Notes under the pieces: model-generated
Databases searched by the model: none
What the model was told of the DNA's origin: nothing
The model's input: only the letters and a program-made list of their open reading frames with translations
Position numbers and translations under genes: made by a program
Assembly (NCBI RefSeq): GCF_049056525.1
Contig: NZ_JBHUPT010000063.1
Location: forward strand, 25,894 to 89,893
Direction of reading: 5' to 3'
Length of the DNA stretch: 64,000 nucleotides
Source of the DNA: Leisingera coralii
Lineage (GTDB): Bacteria; Pseudomonadota; Alphaproteobacteria; Rhodobacterales; Rhodobacteraceae
In this document: positions 51,246 through 59,623 of the stretch, one piece after another
How positions within the stretch are numbered: the first letter of the stretch is position 1
How the letters are laid out: each line of letters begins with the position of its first letter

Positions 51246-51272
51246 ACCGCAGGCAGATTTAGGAGAGTTGCG

Positions 51273-51647
51273 ATGGACCTGATCGCACAGCTGGAGGCGG
51301 AACAGATCGCCGCCCTGGGGAAAGAGATCCCCGATTTCAAAGCCGGTGACACCATCCGCGTCGGCTACAAGGTGACCGAAGGCTCGCGTTCGCGCGTGCA
51401 GATGTACGAAGGCGTTTGCATCAGCCGCAAGAACGGCTCGGGCATTGCCGGCTCGTTCACCGTCCGCAAGATTTCGTTCGGCGAAGGCGTGGAGCGTGTG
51501 TTCCCGCTGTTCTCGACCAACATCGACTCGATCGAAGTGGTGCGCCGTGGCCGTGTCCGCCGCGCCAAGCTGTACTACCTGCGCTCGCGCCGCGGCAAAT
51601 CTGCCCGTATCGCCGAAGACGCGCACTACAAGCCCAAGAAAGCCTGA
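51273..51647 (+). CDS. rplS: 50S ribosomal protein L19
   Basis: L19 sits at the 30S-50S interface. The 124-residue protein has FKAGDTIRVGYKVTEGSRSRVQMYEGVCISRKNGSGIAGSFTVRKISFGEGVERVFPL and ends RSRRGKSARIAED. AGGAGAGTTGCG precedes the ATG. The region 51003-51218 upstream shows no gene; the leader peptide and hairpin are listed separately. Confidence 0.97.
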   Translation: MDLIAQLEAEQIAALGKEIPDFKAGDTIRVGYKVTEGSRSRVQMYEGVCISRKNGSGIAGSFTVRKISFGEGVERVFPLFSTNIDSIEVVRRGRVRRAKLYYLRSRRGKSARIAEDAHYKPKKA

Positions 51648-51658
51648 GGAGCGGTATC

Positions 51659-51880
51659 ATGAAAAAAGACACCCATCCCGATTACCACTTCATCGACGTC
51701 AAAATGACCGACGGCACCATCATCAAGATGCGCTCCACCTGGGGCCGCGAAGGTGATCAGCTGGCACTGGACATCGACCCGACCGTGCACCCGGCCTGGA
51801 CCGGCGGCACCTCGCGCCTGCTGGACGCCGGCGGCCGCGTGTCGAAGTTCAAGAAAAAATACGAAGGCCTGGGCTTCTAA
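51659..51880 (+). CDS. rpmE: 50S ribosomal protein L31, zinc-free type
   Basis: The 73-residue L31 starts MKKDTHPDYHFIDVKMTDGT and ends FKKKYEGLGF. It contains no Cys, so it is the form that does not need zinc. GAGGAGCGGTATC precedes the ATG. It follows rplS by 11 bases and is followed by a strong terminator. Confidence 0.95.
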   Translation: MKKDTHPDYHFIDVKMTDGTIIKMRSTWGREGDQLALDIDPTVHPAWTGGTSRLLDAGGRVSKFKKKYEGLGF

Positions 51881-51909
51881 GCCGCCTGCCGTATTTTTCA
51901 AAACTCCCG

Positions 51910-51945
51910 AAGGCTGCCCCGGACGGGCAGCCTTCTTTCTTTTTT
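51910..51945 (+). terminator. Rho-independent terminator after rpmE
   Basis: AAGGCTGCCC (51910-51919) and GGGCAGCCTT (51925-51934) form a ten-base stem with a five-base loop, followed by CTTTCTTTTTT. It marks the end of the rplS-rpmE unit. Confidence 0.92.
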
Positions 51946-51994
51946 CTCCTGACGCTGGGCCGGATGCAGCCCTGCGGGAAAGACAGCCCCTCTC

Positions 51995-54031
51995 GTGAAA
52001 CAAGCCCTGGCAAACGCCCTGCAAGAGCGCGGATATGAAACCCTGACCCAAGTCCAGGAGGCCGTAACCCAGCCGGACCTGGAAGGGCGCGACCTGCTGG
52101 TTTCTGCGCAGACCGGATCGGGCAAGACCGTCGGCTTCGGCCTGGCGCTGGCCCCCACCCTGCTGGGCGAGGACGAGGTGTTCGGCGAGGCCGCCGCGCC
52201 GCTGGCGCTGGTGATTGCCCCGACCCGCGAGCTGGCGCTGCAGGTAAAGCATGAGCTGGGCTGGCTGTACCGTGACGCAGGCGCGCGGATTGCCTCCTGT
52301 GTGGGCGGCATGGACATGCGCGACGAGCGCCGGGCGCTGGAGCGCGGTGCCCACATCGTCGCGGCGACCCCGGGCCGTTTGCGCGACCACATCATGCGCG
52401 GCTCCATCGACCTCAGCAATGTGCGCGGCGTGGTGCTGGACGAGGCGGACGAGATGCTGGATCTCGGCTTCCGCGAAGACCTGGAATTCATCCTGAGCGA
52501 AGCGCCGGAAGAGCGCCGCACCCTGCTGTTCTCCGCCACCGTGCCGCCGGCGATTGCCAGCCTGGCCGAGACCTTCCAGCGCGACGCGCTGCGGATCAAG
52601 ACCGCGGGTGAGACCAAGCAGCACGCCGATATCGAATACCGGCTGATGAGCGTGGCGCAGCAGGATGCGGAAAACGCCATCATCAACGTGCTGCGCTACT
52701 ATGAGGCGCCGAGCGCCATCGTTTTTGCCAACACCCGTGCAGCGGTGAACCGGCTGGCCGCACGCCTGACCAACCGCGGCCTGCCGGTGGTGACGCTGTC
52801 GGGCGAGCTGAGCCAGACCGAGCGCAGCCATGCGCTGCAGGCGATGCGCGACGGGCGCGCCCGGGTCTGCGTGGCTACTGATGTGGCCGCGCGCGGCATC
52901 GACCTGCCGGGGCTGGAGCTGGTGGTCCATGCGGAGCTGCCCTCGAACCACGAAACCCTGCTGCACCGCTCGGGCCGCACCGGCCGTGCGGGCCGCAAGG
53001 GCGTCAGCGCGCTGATCGCCCCGCCCAAGGCACGTGCCAAGGCGCTGCGGCTGCTGAAATGGGCCAAGCTGACGGCGGAGCACTGCGAAGCGCCCTCTGC
53101 CGACGACGTTCTGGCACGGGATGAAGAGCGGATGCTGGCCGACGCTGTCTGGCAGCAGCCGGTGGAGGAGCACGAGCAGGCCGGCGTGCAGACCCTGCTG
53201 GACAATTTCTCCGCCGAGCAGATCGCCGCCACTTATCTGCGCCTGTTCCGCAGCCGCCACTCGGCGCCGGAAGAGCTGCGCCCGGCGGATACGCCGGAAC
53301 CGCGCAAGGAGCGCAAGGAACGCAAACCCTTTGGCCCGTCGGTCTGGTTCTCGCTGTCCGGCGGCCGCGAGGCCGGTGCCGATCCGCGCAAGGTGCTGCC
53401 GATGCTGTGCAAGGCCGGCAATATCGACCGCGATGCCATCGGCGCCATCCGGGTGCAGGACAATGAGACCTTTGCCGAAATCAGCGAGACCGCGGTTGAG
53501 GGCTTCCTGAAGGCGCTGGACGGCAAGACCGAACTGGAGCCCGGCACTGTGCTGACCCAGCTGGCCGAGGCGCCGGAACTGGCCCCGGCCCCGCGCCGCG
53601 GCCCCGGCGGACCGAAGGGTGGTTTCAAGGGCGACCGCAAGCCCAAGCCGCACCGCGGCAAGGAAGACGCGCCGAAACCCTACCGCCGCAAGGCAGAGGC
53701 CGGTGAAGACAGCCGTCCCCCGCGCAAGGAGTGGAAGGACAAACCGGCCCGGGAGGAGCGCCGCGAGCCGCGCAGCGACACCCGCCCCAGCAAGCCGAAA
53801 CCGGCAGTGACACCAAAGCCCAAAGGGGCATCAGATCCCTCCAAGCGGATGACCAAACCGGGCGCGCCTGCGGCCAAGCCGTTCAAGGCCAAAGGCCCCA
53901 AGCCGCCGGTGGGCAAGCCGAACAGCAAGAAGAACAAGGCGCGAGCTGCGGCTAGCCTGGCCACCAAGCCGGGCAAAGGCGGCGATGCCCGCCCCAAGCG
54001 CAAGCCGGGCGGGCCTGCAAAACACAGGTGA
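51995..54031 (+). CDS. DEAD-box ATP-dependent RNA helicase
   Basis: The 678-residue helicase has the Q motif region (GYETLTQVQ), motif I AQTGSGKT, Ia PTRELALQ, II DEADEMLD, III SAT and VI HRSGRTGRAGRKG. A DbpA-type RNA-binding domain lies near residues 445-515 (WFSLSGGREAGADPRKVLPMLCKAGNIDRDAIGAIRVQDNETFAEI). The last 150 residues are a Lys/Pro/Arg-rich disordered tail. It resembles CsdA/DeaD, which act in ribosome assembly and cold response. It starts with GTG and the ribosome binding site is weak. Confidence 0.94.
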   Translation: MKQALANALQERGYETLTQVQEAVTQPDLEGRDLLVSAQTGSGKTVGFGLALAPTLLGEDEVFGEAAAPLALVIAPTRELALQVKHELGWLYRDAGARIASCVGGMDMRDERRALERGAHIVAATPGRLRDHIMRGSIDLSNVRGVVLDEADEMLDLGFREDLEFILSEAPEERRTLLFSATVPPAIASLAETFQRDALRIKTAGETKQHADIEYRLMSVAQQDAENAIINVLRYYEAPSAIVFANTRAAVNRLAARLTNRGLPVVTLSGELSQTERSHALQAMRDGRARVCVATDVAARGIDLPGLELVVHAELPSNHETLLHRSGRTGRAGRKGVSALIAPPKARAKALRLLKWAKLTAEHCEAPSADDVLARDEERMLADAVWQQPVEEHEQAGVQTLLDNFSAEQIAATYLRLFRSRHSAPEELRPADTPEPRKERKERKPFGPSVWFSLSGGREAGADPRKVLPMLCKAGNIDRDAIGAIRVQDNETFAEISETAVEGFLKALDGKTELEPGTVLTQLAEAPELAPAPRRGPGGPKGGFKGDRKPKPHRGKEDAPKPYRRKAEAGEDSRPPRKEWKDKPAREERREPRSDTRPSKPKPAVTPKPKGASDPSKRMTKPGAPAAKPFKAKGPKPPVGKPNSKKNKARAAASLATKPGKGGDARPKRKPGGPAKHR

Positions 54032-54201
54032 AAACCGGGGTTAGCGCCTGTTGATTCCGCCGAACCAGTGTTGCGGATTTAATGGGGTCTAACCCTAAAT
54101 TCACCAGCCTGCGCGCACCGCTTTTCTTGGCCGGAACCAGAGCCTATACAGGGGCACAAAGCTAAAGACGTGCACCAAAGCACGAGCGAAGGGACCTGTA
54201 C

Positions 54202-55011
54202 ATGGCGCATATCATTGTCGTCGGCAACGAGAAGGGCGGCGCGGGCAAATCGACTGTCTCCATGCATGTTGCAACCACCCTGGCCCGGCTGGGCCACAAG
54301 GTGGCGGCGCTGGACCTGGACTTGCGGCAGCGCTCCTTGGGGCGCTACCTGGAAAACCGCAAGGACTTCTGCATCAAGGCAGGGCTGGACCTGCCGATGG
54401 TGGAAATGCACGAGCTGCCGGAAATCGACCCGGCCAGCCTGCAGCCGGGCGAAAACATCTATGACCACCGGCTGTCGGCAGCGGTCTCGGCGCTGGAGCC
54501 GGGCCATGATTTCATCCTGATCGACTGCCCCGGCTCGCACACGCGCCTGAGCCAGGTGGCGCATTCGCTGGCCGATACGCTGATTACGCCGCTGAACGAC
54601 AGCTTTGTCGATTTCGACCTGCTGGCGCATGTGGACCAGAAGGGTGAGACCATCACCGGGCCGTCGGTTTATTCCGAGATGGTGTGGAACGCGCGCCAGC
54701 TGCGGGCGCAGGCGGGGCTCAAGCCGATCGACTGGATCGTGATCCGCAACCGGGTCGGCACCCAGCGCATGGTCAACAAGGAAAAGATGGAGCGCGCCAT
54801 CAAGATGCTGTCCAAGCGGATCGGCTTCCGGGTGGCACCGGGCTTCTCCGAGCGGGTGATCTTCCGCGAGTTGTTCCCGCGCGGCCTGACGCTGCTGGAC
54901 CTCAAGGACATTGGCGTCAAGCAGCTGAACATTTCCAATGTCGCCGCCCGGCAGGAGCTGCGCGACATGATGAAGGAAGTGAACCTGCCGGGGGTCGAGG
55001 TCAGCATCTGA
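54202..55011 (+). CDS. mipZ: Division-plane positioning ATPase MipZ
   Basis: MipZ is the alphaproteobacterial ParA-like ATPase that forms a gradient from the poles and blocks FtsZ assembly away from mid-cell. The 269-residue protein has the deviant Walker A EKGGAGKST (residues 10-18), VAALDLDLRQRSLGRYLENR with the MipZ-specific switch, and FILIDCPGSHTRLS. AAGGGAC lies upstream of the ATG. The 170 bases between the helicase and mipZ hold an AT-richer stretch, probably its promoter. Confidence 0.94.
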   Translation: MAHIIVVGNEKGGAGKSTVSMHVATTLARLGHKVAALDLDLRQRSLGRYLENRKDFCIKAGLDLPMVEMHELPEIDPASLQPGENIYDHRLSAAVSALEPGHDFILIDCPGSHTRLSQVAHSLADTLITPLNDSFVDFDLLAHVDQKGETITGPSVYSEMVWNARQLRAQAGLKPIDWIVIRNRVGTQRMVNKEKMERAIKMLSKRIGFRVAPGFSERVIFRELFPRGLTLLDLKDIGVKQLNISNVAARQELRDMMKEVNLPGVEVSI

Positions 55012-55029
55012 CCCCGCCCCGGCGGCAAC

Positions 55030-56262
55030 TCAGCTGTCGCAGCCGCAGTTGCCGCGGTAGATGGTGTAGAGCTCCATCGGCTCGGCCACCCCGCGCAGCA
55101 TGTAGCGGCCCAGCGACACCAGGTCATGATTGGTGCCTCTGGCGGCCAGCTTCACGTCTTCGGACATGATGATGTTCTGGCCAACCGAGCGGTGCATCCC
55201 GGCGATCCGGGCGGCCTGGTTCACCGCTTGGCCGATCACGGTGAAATCGAGCCGGTTCTCCGCCCCGATATTGCCATAGAGGATGGTGCCCGCGTGCAGC
55301 GCCAGGGTGAAGCCCGCCGTCGGCAGCTCCTGTTCCTCGCGCTCGGTGTTATACGCGCGAACCTTGCCGCACAGCTCATTGGCCGCGGCCAGCGCCGCGT
55401 GGGCGTCTTCCTCGATGCTGCCGAGGTTGAACATGGTCAGCATCCCGTCCCCCATGAACTTGAGGATGTTGCCGCCATGCGCCTGGATGGTTTCCACCGC
55501 CAGGCCGAAATAGCCGTTCAGCATCTCGATCAGCTCGGTGCCGGGCAGCCGCTCGGCCAGCTGGGTGAAGCCCTTGAGGTCGAACAGGCAGATCACCGCG
55601 TCGATCTGCTGCGAGGACCCGCGCTGGATCTCGCCCGAGAGCACCCGGCGGCCGGCATCGCGGCCCAGGTAGACCTGCAACAGGTCGCTGGCCATCTGCC
55701 GGTTGGAGGAGGACTTCAGCGCCAGGCCCAGATGCGGCAAGGTGGTGCGGATCAGGTCCAGTTCGCGGCTGGAAAAGCCGCCCGGGCGGTCCGTCGCCCA
55801 GGAGACCAGCATGCCTTCCTGCGGGTGAATGGGATCGTTCGGCCCTGCCTGGGGCGGGGAAAACCGCACGCCTTTGGCAAAATAGTCTGTCGCCCCGCGT
55901 TCCCGCAGCTCCGGCAGCAGCGGGAACTGCTCCGGCGCGCCGTCTTCGAGCCTCTGGCGGAACTCGTCCAGCTCCTTATCCAGAATGTGAAAGAACGGGC
56001 TGCGCAGCCACTCTTCACGAGGGGACTCGCGGTACTCGTAATGCTGGTGCGACAAGCCGTCCGCGCGGGTCCAGTTGAAACCGATGCCGCCGAATTTCGG
56101 GTGAAAGGCGCGCTGCGCTACATGGAAACGCCACAGCGGCACGCCCGCGTCAGTCAGCCGCTGGCAATAGCCCTGCAGCAGGTCCTGCTGCTGGGCCCCA
56201 TGCAGCCCCTGTTCCATCAGCCAGGCAATCAGCGGTCCTGAATTGACATCAATCTGTATCAT
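55030..56262 (-). CDS. Class III adenylate/guanylate cyclase
   Basis: The 410-residue protein has an N-terminal regulatory region of about 200 residues and a C-terminal class III cyclase domain. Metal-binding Asp residues are in CLFDLKGFTQLAERL and ILKFMGDGMLTMF; the latter's Lys and the DFTVIGQAVNQAARI segment suggest ATP as substrate. HAGTILYGNIGA is the typical following block. The sensory signal is unknown. It converges with mipZ 18 bases apart. Confidence 0.92.
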   Translation of the reverse strand: MIQIDVNSGPLIAWLMEQGLHGAQQQDLLQGYCQRLTDAGVPLWRFHVAQRAFHPKFGGIGFNWTRADGLSHQHYEYRESPREEWLRSPFFHILDKELDEFRQRLEDGAPEQFPLLPELRERGATDYFAKGVRFSPPQAGPNDPIHPQEGMLVSWATDRPGGFSSRELDLIRTTLPHLGLALKSSSNRQMASDLLQVYLGRDAGRRVLSGEIQRGSSQQIDAVICLFDLKGFTQLAERLPGTELIEMLNGYFGLAVETIQAHGGNILKFMGDGMLTMFNLGSIEEDAHAALAAANELCGKVRAYNTEREEQELPTAGFTLALHAGTILYGNIGAENRLDFTVIGQAVNQAARIAGMHRSVGQNIIMSEDVKLAARGTNHDLVSLGRYMLRGVAEPMELYTIYRGNCGCDS

Positions 56263-56313
56263 GCGTTCACCTTCAATTCCGCTGTCTTATCTGGGCATTG
56301 CACCCGGCGATGT

Positions 56314-56754
56314 CTACGGTTCGATGCCTGCTAATTTGCGCAGCATATACCGCAAAATTGCAACCTCGCCGGTTGTGAACTGCCGGCACAGCCTGGCATC
56401 GAACTCCTGCGCCACCTCCCGCAGCTCCCGGTAGGCGGCCTGCCCCGCCGGTGTCAGCGTCAGATGCTCGGCCCGGCGGTCGTTTTCATCCCGGGTGCGG
56501 GTCACGAACCGTTTCTCGGCCAGCTTGGCCACCGCGCGGCTGATCTTGGTCTTGTGGATCTTGGCCCGCTCACCGATCTCCTTGGCCGTCATCTGGCCGT
56601 AGTTGCCCAAGTGGAACAGCACCCGCCATTCCGTGCGCAGCATACCATAGCGGTCCTTGTAGTGCCGCTGAAACCCCAGCGAGCTTTCCTCGGCCGCCCG
56701 GTTCAGCAGAAAGGGCAGGAAATCCTGCAGAGTGAAGTCATCTTTTTCGGTCAT
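56314..56754 (-). CDS. MarR-family regulator of the homogentisate operon
   Basis: The 146-residue MarR protein has the winged helix MTAKEIGERAKIHKTKISRAVAKLAEKRFVTRTRDENDRRAEHLTLT (about residues 55-101). It is divergent from hmgA with a palindromic operator in the 71-base gap, and so is very likely the repressor of this operon. Family members that control homogentisate genes usually respond to pathway aromatic acids; the effector here is inferred only. Confidence 0.92.
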   Translation of the reverse strand: MTEKDDFTLQDFLPFLLNRAAEESSLGFQRHYKDRYGMLRTEWRVLFHLGNYGQMTAKEIGERAKIHKTKISRAVAKLAEKRFVTRTRDENDRRAEHLTLTPAGQAAYRELREVAQEFDARLCRQFTTGEVAILRYMLRKLAGIEP

Positions 56755-56773
56755 TTGCGTCCTCTCTCCCTTG

Positions 56774-56793
56774 TTAGTTACAAAAACAACTAA
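56774..56793. promoter_or_regulatory. MarR operator between the regulator and hmgA
   Basis: TTAGTT-N8-AACTAA is a perfect inverted repeat centred in the divergent gap, 20 bases after the regulator ATG and 33 before hmgA. Its size and symmetry match MarR-type sites. Confidence 0.7.
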
Positions 56794-56825
56794 TATCCCG
56801 CAAGCAGCAAGAGGAGAAACGCGCG

Positions 56826-58181
56826 ATGAATCGGCCAGCCGATCCCCATGAGATGATCCAGGCTCCCTCGATTGCGGGGCCGAACGAGGGCTATATGCCC
56901 GGCTTTGCCAACGACTTTGAAACCGAGGCGCTGCCCGGCGCCTTGCCGCAGGGCATGAACAGCCCGCAAAAATGCAACTATGGCCTCTATGGCGAACAGC
57001 TGAGCGGAACCGCCTTTACCGCCGACCCGCCGGAGCGGACCTGGACCTACCGGATCCGCCCCTCGGTGAAGCATTCGCACCGCTATGAGAAAATCGACCT
57101 GCCGCATTGGAAGTCGGCGCCATGCGTCGATCCGGACGTGATCTCGCTGGGCCAGTACCGCTGGGACCCGGTGCCGCACTCAGATGAAGGGCTGACCTGG
57201 CTCACCGGCATGCGCACCATGACCACCGCGGGCGACGTGAACACCCAGATCGGCATGGCCAGCCATATCTACCTGGTCACCGAGTCGATGGTGGACAGCT
57301 ACTTCTTCTCCGCCGACTCCGAACTGCTGGTGGTGCCGCAGGAAGGGCGCCTGCGCTTTGCAACCGAGCTGGGCATCATCGACCTGGCGCCGCAGGAGAT
57401 CGCGATCATCCCGCGCGGGCTGGTGTACCGGGTGGAAGTGCTCGAAGGCCCCTGCCGCGGTTTCGTCTGCGAGAACTATGGCCAGAAATTCGAACTGCCG
57501 GGCCGCGGCCCGATTGGTGCCAACTGCATGGCCAACCCGCGCGACTTCAAGGCGCCGGTGGCGGCGTTCGAGGACCGCGAGACACCCTCGACCGTGACCA
57601 TCAAATGGTGCGGCCAGTTCCACGAAACCAAGATCGGCCACTCGCCGCTGGATGTGGTCGCCTGGCACGGCAACTACGCGCCCTTCAAATACGACCTGCG
57701 GACCTATTGCCCGGTCGGCGCCATCCTGTTCGACCACCCGGATCCGTCGATCTTCACCGTGCTGACCGCGCCGTCGGGCGTGCCGGGCACCGCGAATATC
57801 GACTTCGTGCTGTTCCGCGAGCGCTGGATGGTGGCCGAGAACACCTTCCGCCCGCCATGGTACCACAAGAACATCATGTCGGAGCTGATGGGCAATATCT
57901 ACGGTCAGTACGACGCCAAGCCGCAAGGGTTTGTGCCGGGCGGCATGTCCCTCCACAACATGATGCTGCCGCACGGGCCGGACAAAAACGCCTTTGAGGG
58001 CGCGTCGAACTCCAACCTCGGCCCCGAAAAGCTGGACAACACCATGTCCTTCATGTTCGAGACCCGTTTCCCGCAGCATCTGACGCCCTTTGCCGCCAAG
58101 GAGGCGCCGCTGCAGGATGACTACATCGACTGCTGGAGCGACATCGAGAAGAAGTTTGACGGCACGCCCGGGTTGAAGTGA
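56826..58181 (+). CDS. hmgA: Homogentisate 1,2-dioxygenase
   Basis: HmgA opens the homogentisate ring to maleylacetoacetate with a non-haem Fe(II). The 451-residue protein has YMPGFANDFETEALPGALPQG at the start, PRGLVYRVEV and the iron-site segment FRPPWYHKNIMSELMGNIYG. GAGGAG lies about ten bases before the ATG. It is the first gene of the MarR-controlled operon. Confidence 0.97.
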   Translation: MNRPADPHEMIQAPSIAGPNEGYMPGFANDFETEALPGALPQGMNSPQKCNYGLYGEQLSGTAFTADPPERTWTYRIRPSVKHSHRYEKIDLPHWKSAPCVDPDVISLGQYRWDPVPHSDEGLTWLTGMRTMTTAGDVNTQIGMASHIYLVTESMVDSYFFSADSELLVVPQEGRLRFATELGIIDLAPQEIAIIPRGLVYRVEVLEGPCRGFVCENYGQKFELPGRGPIGANCMANPRDFKAPVAAFEDRETPSTVTIKWCGQFHETKIGHSPLDVVAWHGNYAPFKYDLRTYCPVGAILFDHPDPSIFTVLTAPSGVPGTANIDFVLFRERWMVAENTFRPPWYHKNIMSELMGNIYGQYDAKPQGFVPGGMSLHNMMLPHGPDKNAFEGASNSNLGPEKLDNTMSFMFETRFPQHLTPFAAKEAPLQDDYIDCWSDIEKKFDGTPGLK

Positions 58182-58183
58182 AG

Positions 58184-58254
58184 GTGTAGGGGGCGCTGCC
58201 CCCTCTGGGCCTCAGGAGGCCCATTCACCCCCGGAGTATTTTTGGAAAGATGAA
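58184..58254 (+). repeat. Dispersed intergenic repeat, copy 2
   Basis: This copy starts with the palindrome GGGGGCGCTGCCCCC, continues through CTCAGGAGGCC and ends CCCGGAGTATTTTTGGAAAGATGAA. The GGAGTATTTT core matches the copies at 43 and 59549. It separates hmgA from the fumarylacetoacetase gene. Confidence 0.65.
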
Positions 58255-58284
58255 GCCGGCACCGGCTGATGACAGGAAGACGAA

Positions 58285-59541
58285 ATGGCTTTGATGAGAT
58301 CCTGGGTGGCCTCGGCCAATGATGCGGCCCACCCGTTCCCGCTGAACAACCTGCCTTATGGCGTGTTCTCCGTTGACGGTGATGACCCGCGGTGCGGCGT
58401 TGCCATCGGCGACATGATCCTGGACATGCAGGCCGCCGAGGAGGCCGGTCTGGTCCAGCTCGGCGATGCGCCGCTGTTCGACGTGCCCTATTGGAACGAC
58501 CTGATGGAAGAAGGCCCGGCCGTCTGGGCGGCGCTGCGCGACCGCCTGACCGCGCTGCTGTCCGAAGGGGCAGCGGAGCAGGACAAGGTGGAGCCCCTGC
58601 TGGTCCCGGCCGCGGATGCAGAGCTGCACATGCCTTTTGCGGTCAGCGAATACACCGACTTCTATGCTGGCAAGAACCACGCCTTTAACGTCGGCACCAT
58701 GTTCCGCGGCCCGGAAAACGCGCTGCCGCCGAACTGGCTGCACATCCCGATCGGCTATAACGGCCGCGCGTCTTCTGTAGTGGTCTCCGGCACCGACGTG
58801 CGCCGCCCCTGGGGCCAGCTGAAAGGCCCGAATGACGACAAGCCGCGGTGGGCGCCCTGCGCGCGCTTTGATATCGAGCTGGAGATGGGCGCCATCGTAG
58901 GCACCCCGTCTGATGGACCGATCACCGTACAGGAAGCCGATGACCACATCTTTGGCTACGTGCTGCTGAACGACTGGTCGGCGCGTGACATCCAGGCTTG
59001 GGAATACCAGCCGCTTGGTCCGTTCCAGGCCAAGGCCACTGCAAACACGATCTCCCCCTGGATCGTGACCAAGCCGGCGCTGGAGCCGTTCCGCTGCGAC
59101 ACGCCGGAGCGCGAAGTGGAACTGCTGGACCACCTGAAGGACTGCGGTCCGATGCTCTATGACATCGACCTCGAAGTGACCCTGGCTCCGGAAGGTAAAG
59201 AAGCCACAACCATCGCGCGGACCAACTACAAGGAGATGTACTACTCCGCCGCGCAGCAGCTGGCCCACCACACCACCTCGGGCTGCCCGATGAACGCAGG
59301 CGACCTCTTGGGGTCCGGCACCATCTCTGGCCCCACCAAGGAAAGCCGCGGCTCGCTGCTGGAACTCAGCTGGGGCGGCAAGGAGCCGCTGACGCTGGAC
59401 ACCGGCGAGGAACGCTCCTTCATCGCCGATGGCGACACGCTGACCCTGAAAGGCGCGGCCAGGGGCGATGGCTACACCATCGGCTTCGGCGATTGCACCG
59501 GCACCGTGCTGCCTGCGCTTGACGACCCGTTCAAGAGGTAA
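58285..59541 (+). CDS. fahA: Fumarylacetoacetase
   Basis: FahA hydrolyses fumarylacetoacetate to fumarate and acetoacetate, ending the pathway. The 418-residue protein has an N-terminal SH3-like domain and the catalytic domain with FYAGKNHAFNVGTMFRGPENALPPNWLHIPIGYNGRASSVV, DIELEMGAIVG and LNDWSARDIQAWEYQPLGPF. Ribosome binding site AGGAAG before the ATG. Size normal. Confidence 0.97.
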   Translation: MALMRSWVASANDAAHPFPLNNLPYGVFSVDGDDPRCGVAIGDMILDMQAAEEAGLVQLGDAPLFDVPYWNDLMEEGPAVWAALRDRLTALLSEGAAEQDKVEPLLVPAADAELHMPFAVSEYTDFYAGKNHAFNVGTMFRGPENALPPNWLHIPIGYNGRASSVVVSGTDVRRPWGQLKGPNDDKPRWAPCARFDIELEMGAIVGTPSDGPITVQEADDHIFGYVLLNDWSARDIQAWEYQPLGPFQAKATANTISPWIVTKPALEPFRCDTPEREVELLDHLKDCGPMLYDIDLEVTLAPEGKEATTIARTNYKEMYYSAAQQLAHHTTSGCPMNAGDLLGSGTISGPTKESRGSLLELSWGGKEPLTLDTGEERSFIADGDTLTLKGAARGDGYTIGFGDCTGTVLPALDDPFKR

Positions 59542-59548
59542 GCACCGC

Positions 59549-59590
59549 TTTTCCTCTTGCCCCAAATACCCCCGCCGGAGGCTCCCGAAG
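59549..59590 (-). repeat. Dispersed intergenic repeat, copy 3
   Basis: On the minus strand it reads CGGGAGCCTCCGGCGGG, then GGTATTTGGGGCAAGAGGAAAA. The first 17 bases match copy 1 exactly, in reverse orientation relative to the window. It lies between fahA and the metallo-beta-lactamase-fold gene. Confidence 0.7.
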
Positions 59591-59623
59591 CTGCCTCTGG
59601 CGCACCGTTGAAAGGACAGACAC

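Noticed and set aside
54070..54110. CtrA-like box TTAATGGGGTCTAA upstream of mipZ
   Set aside because: The half-sites TTAA and CTAA are six bases apart and one does not match TTAA-N7-TTAA. Too weak to annotate.
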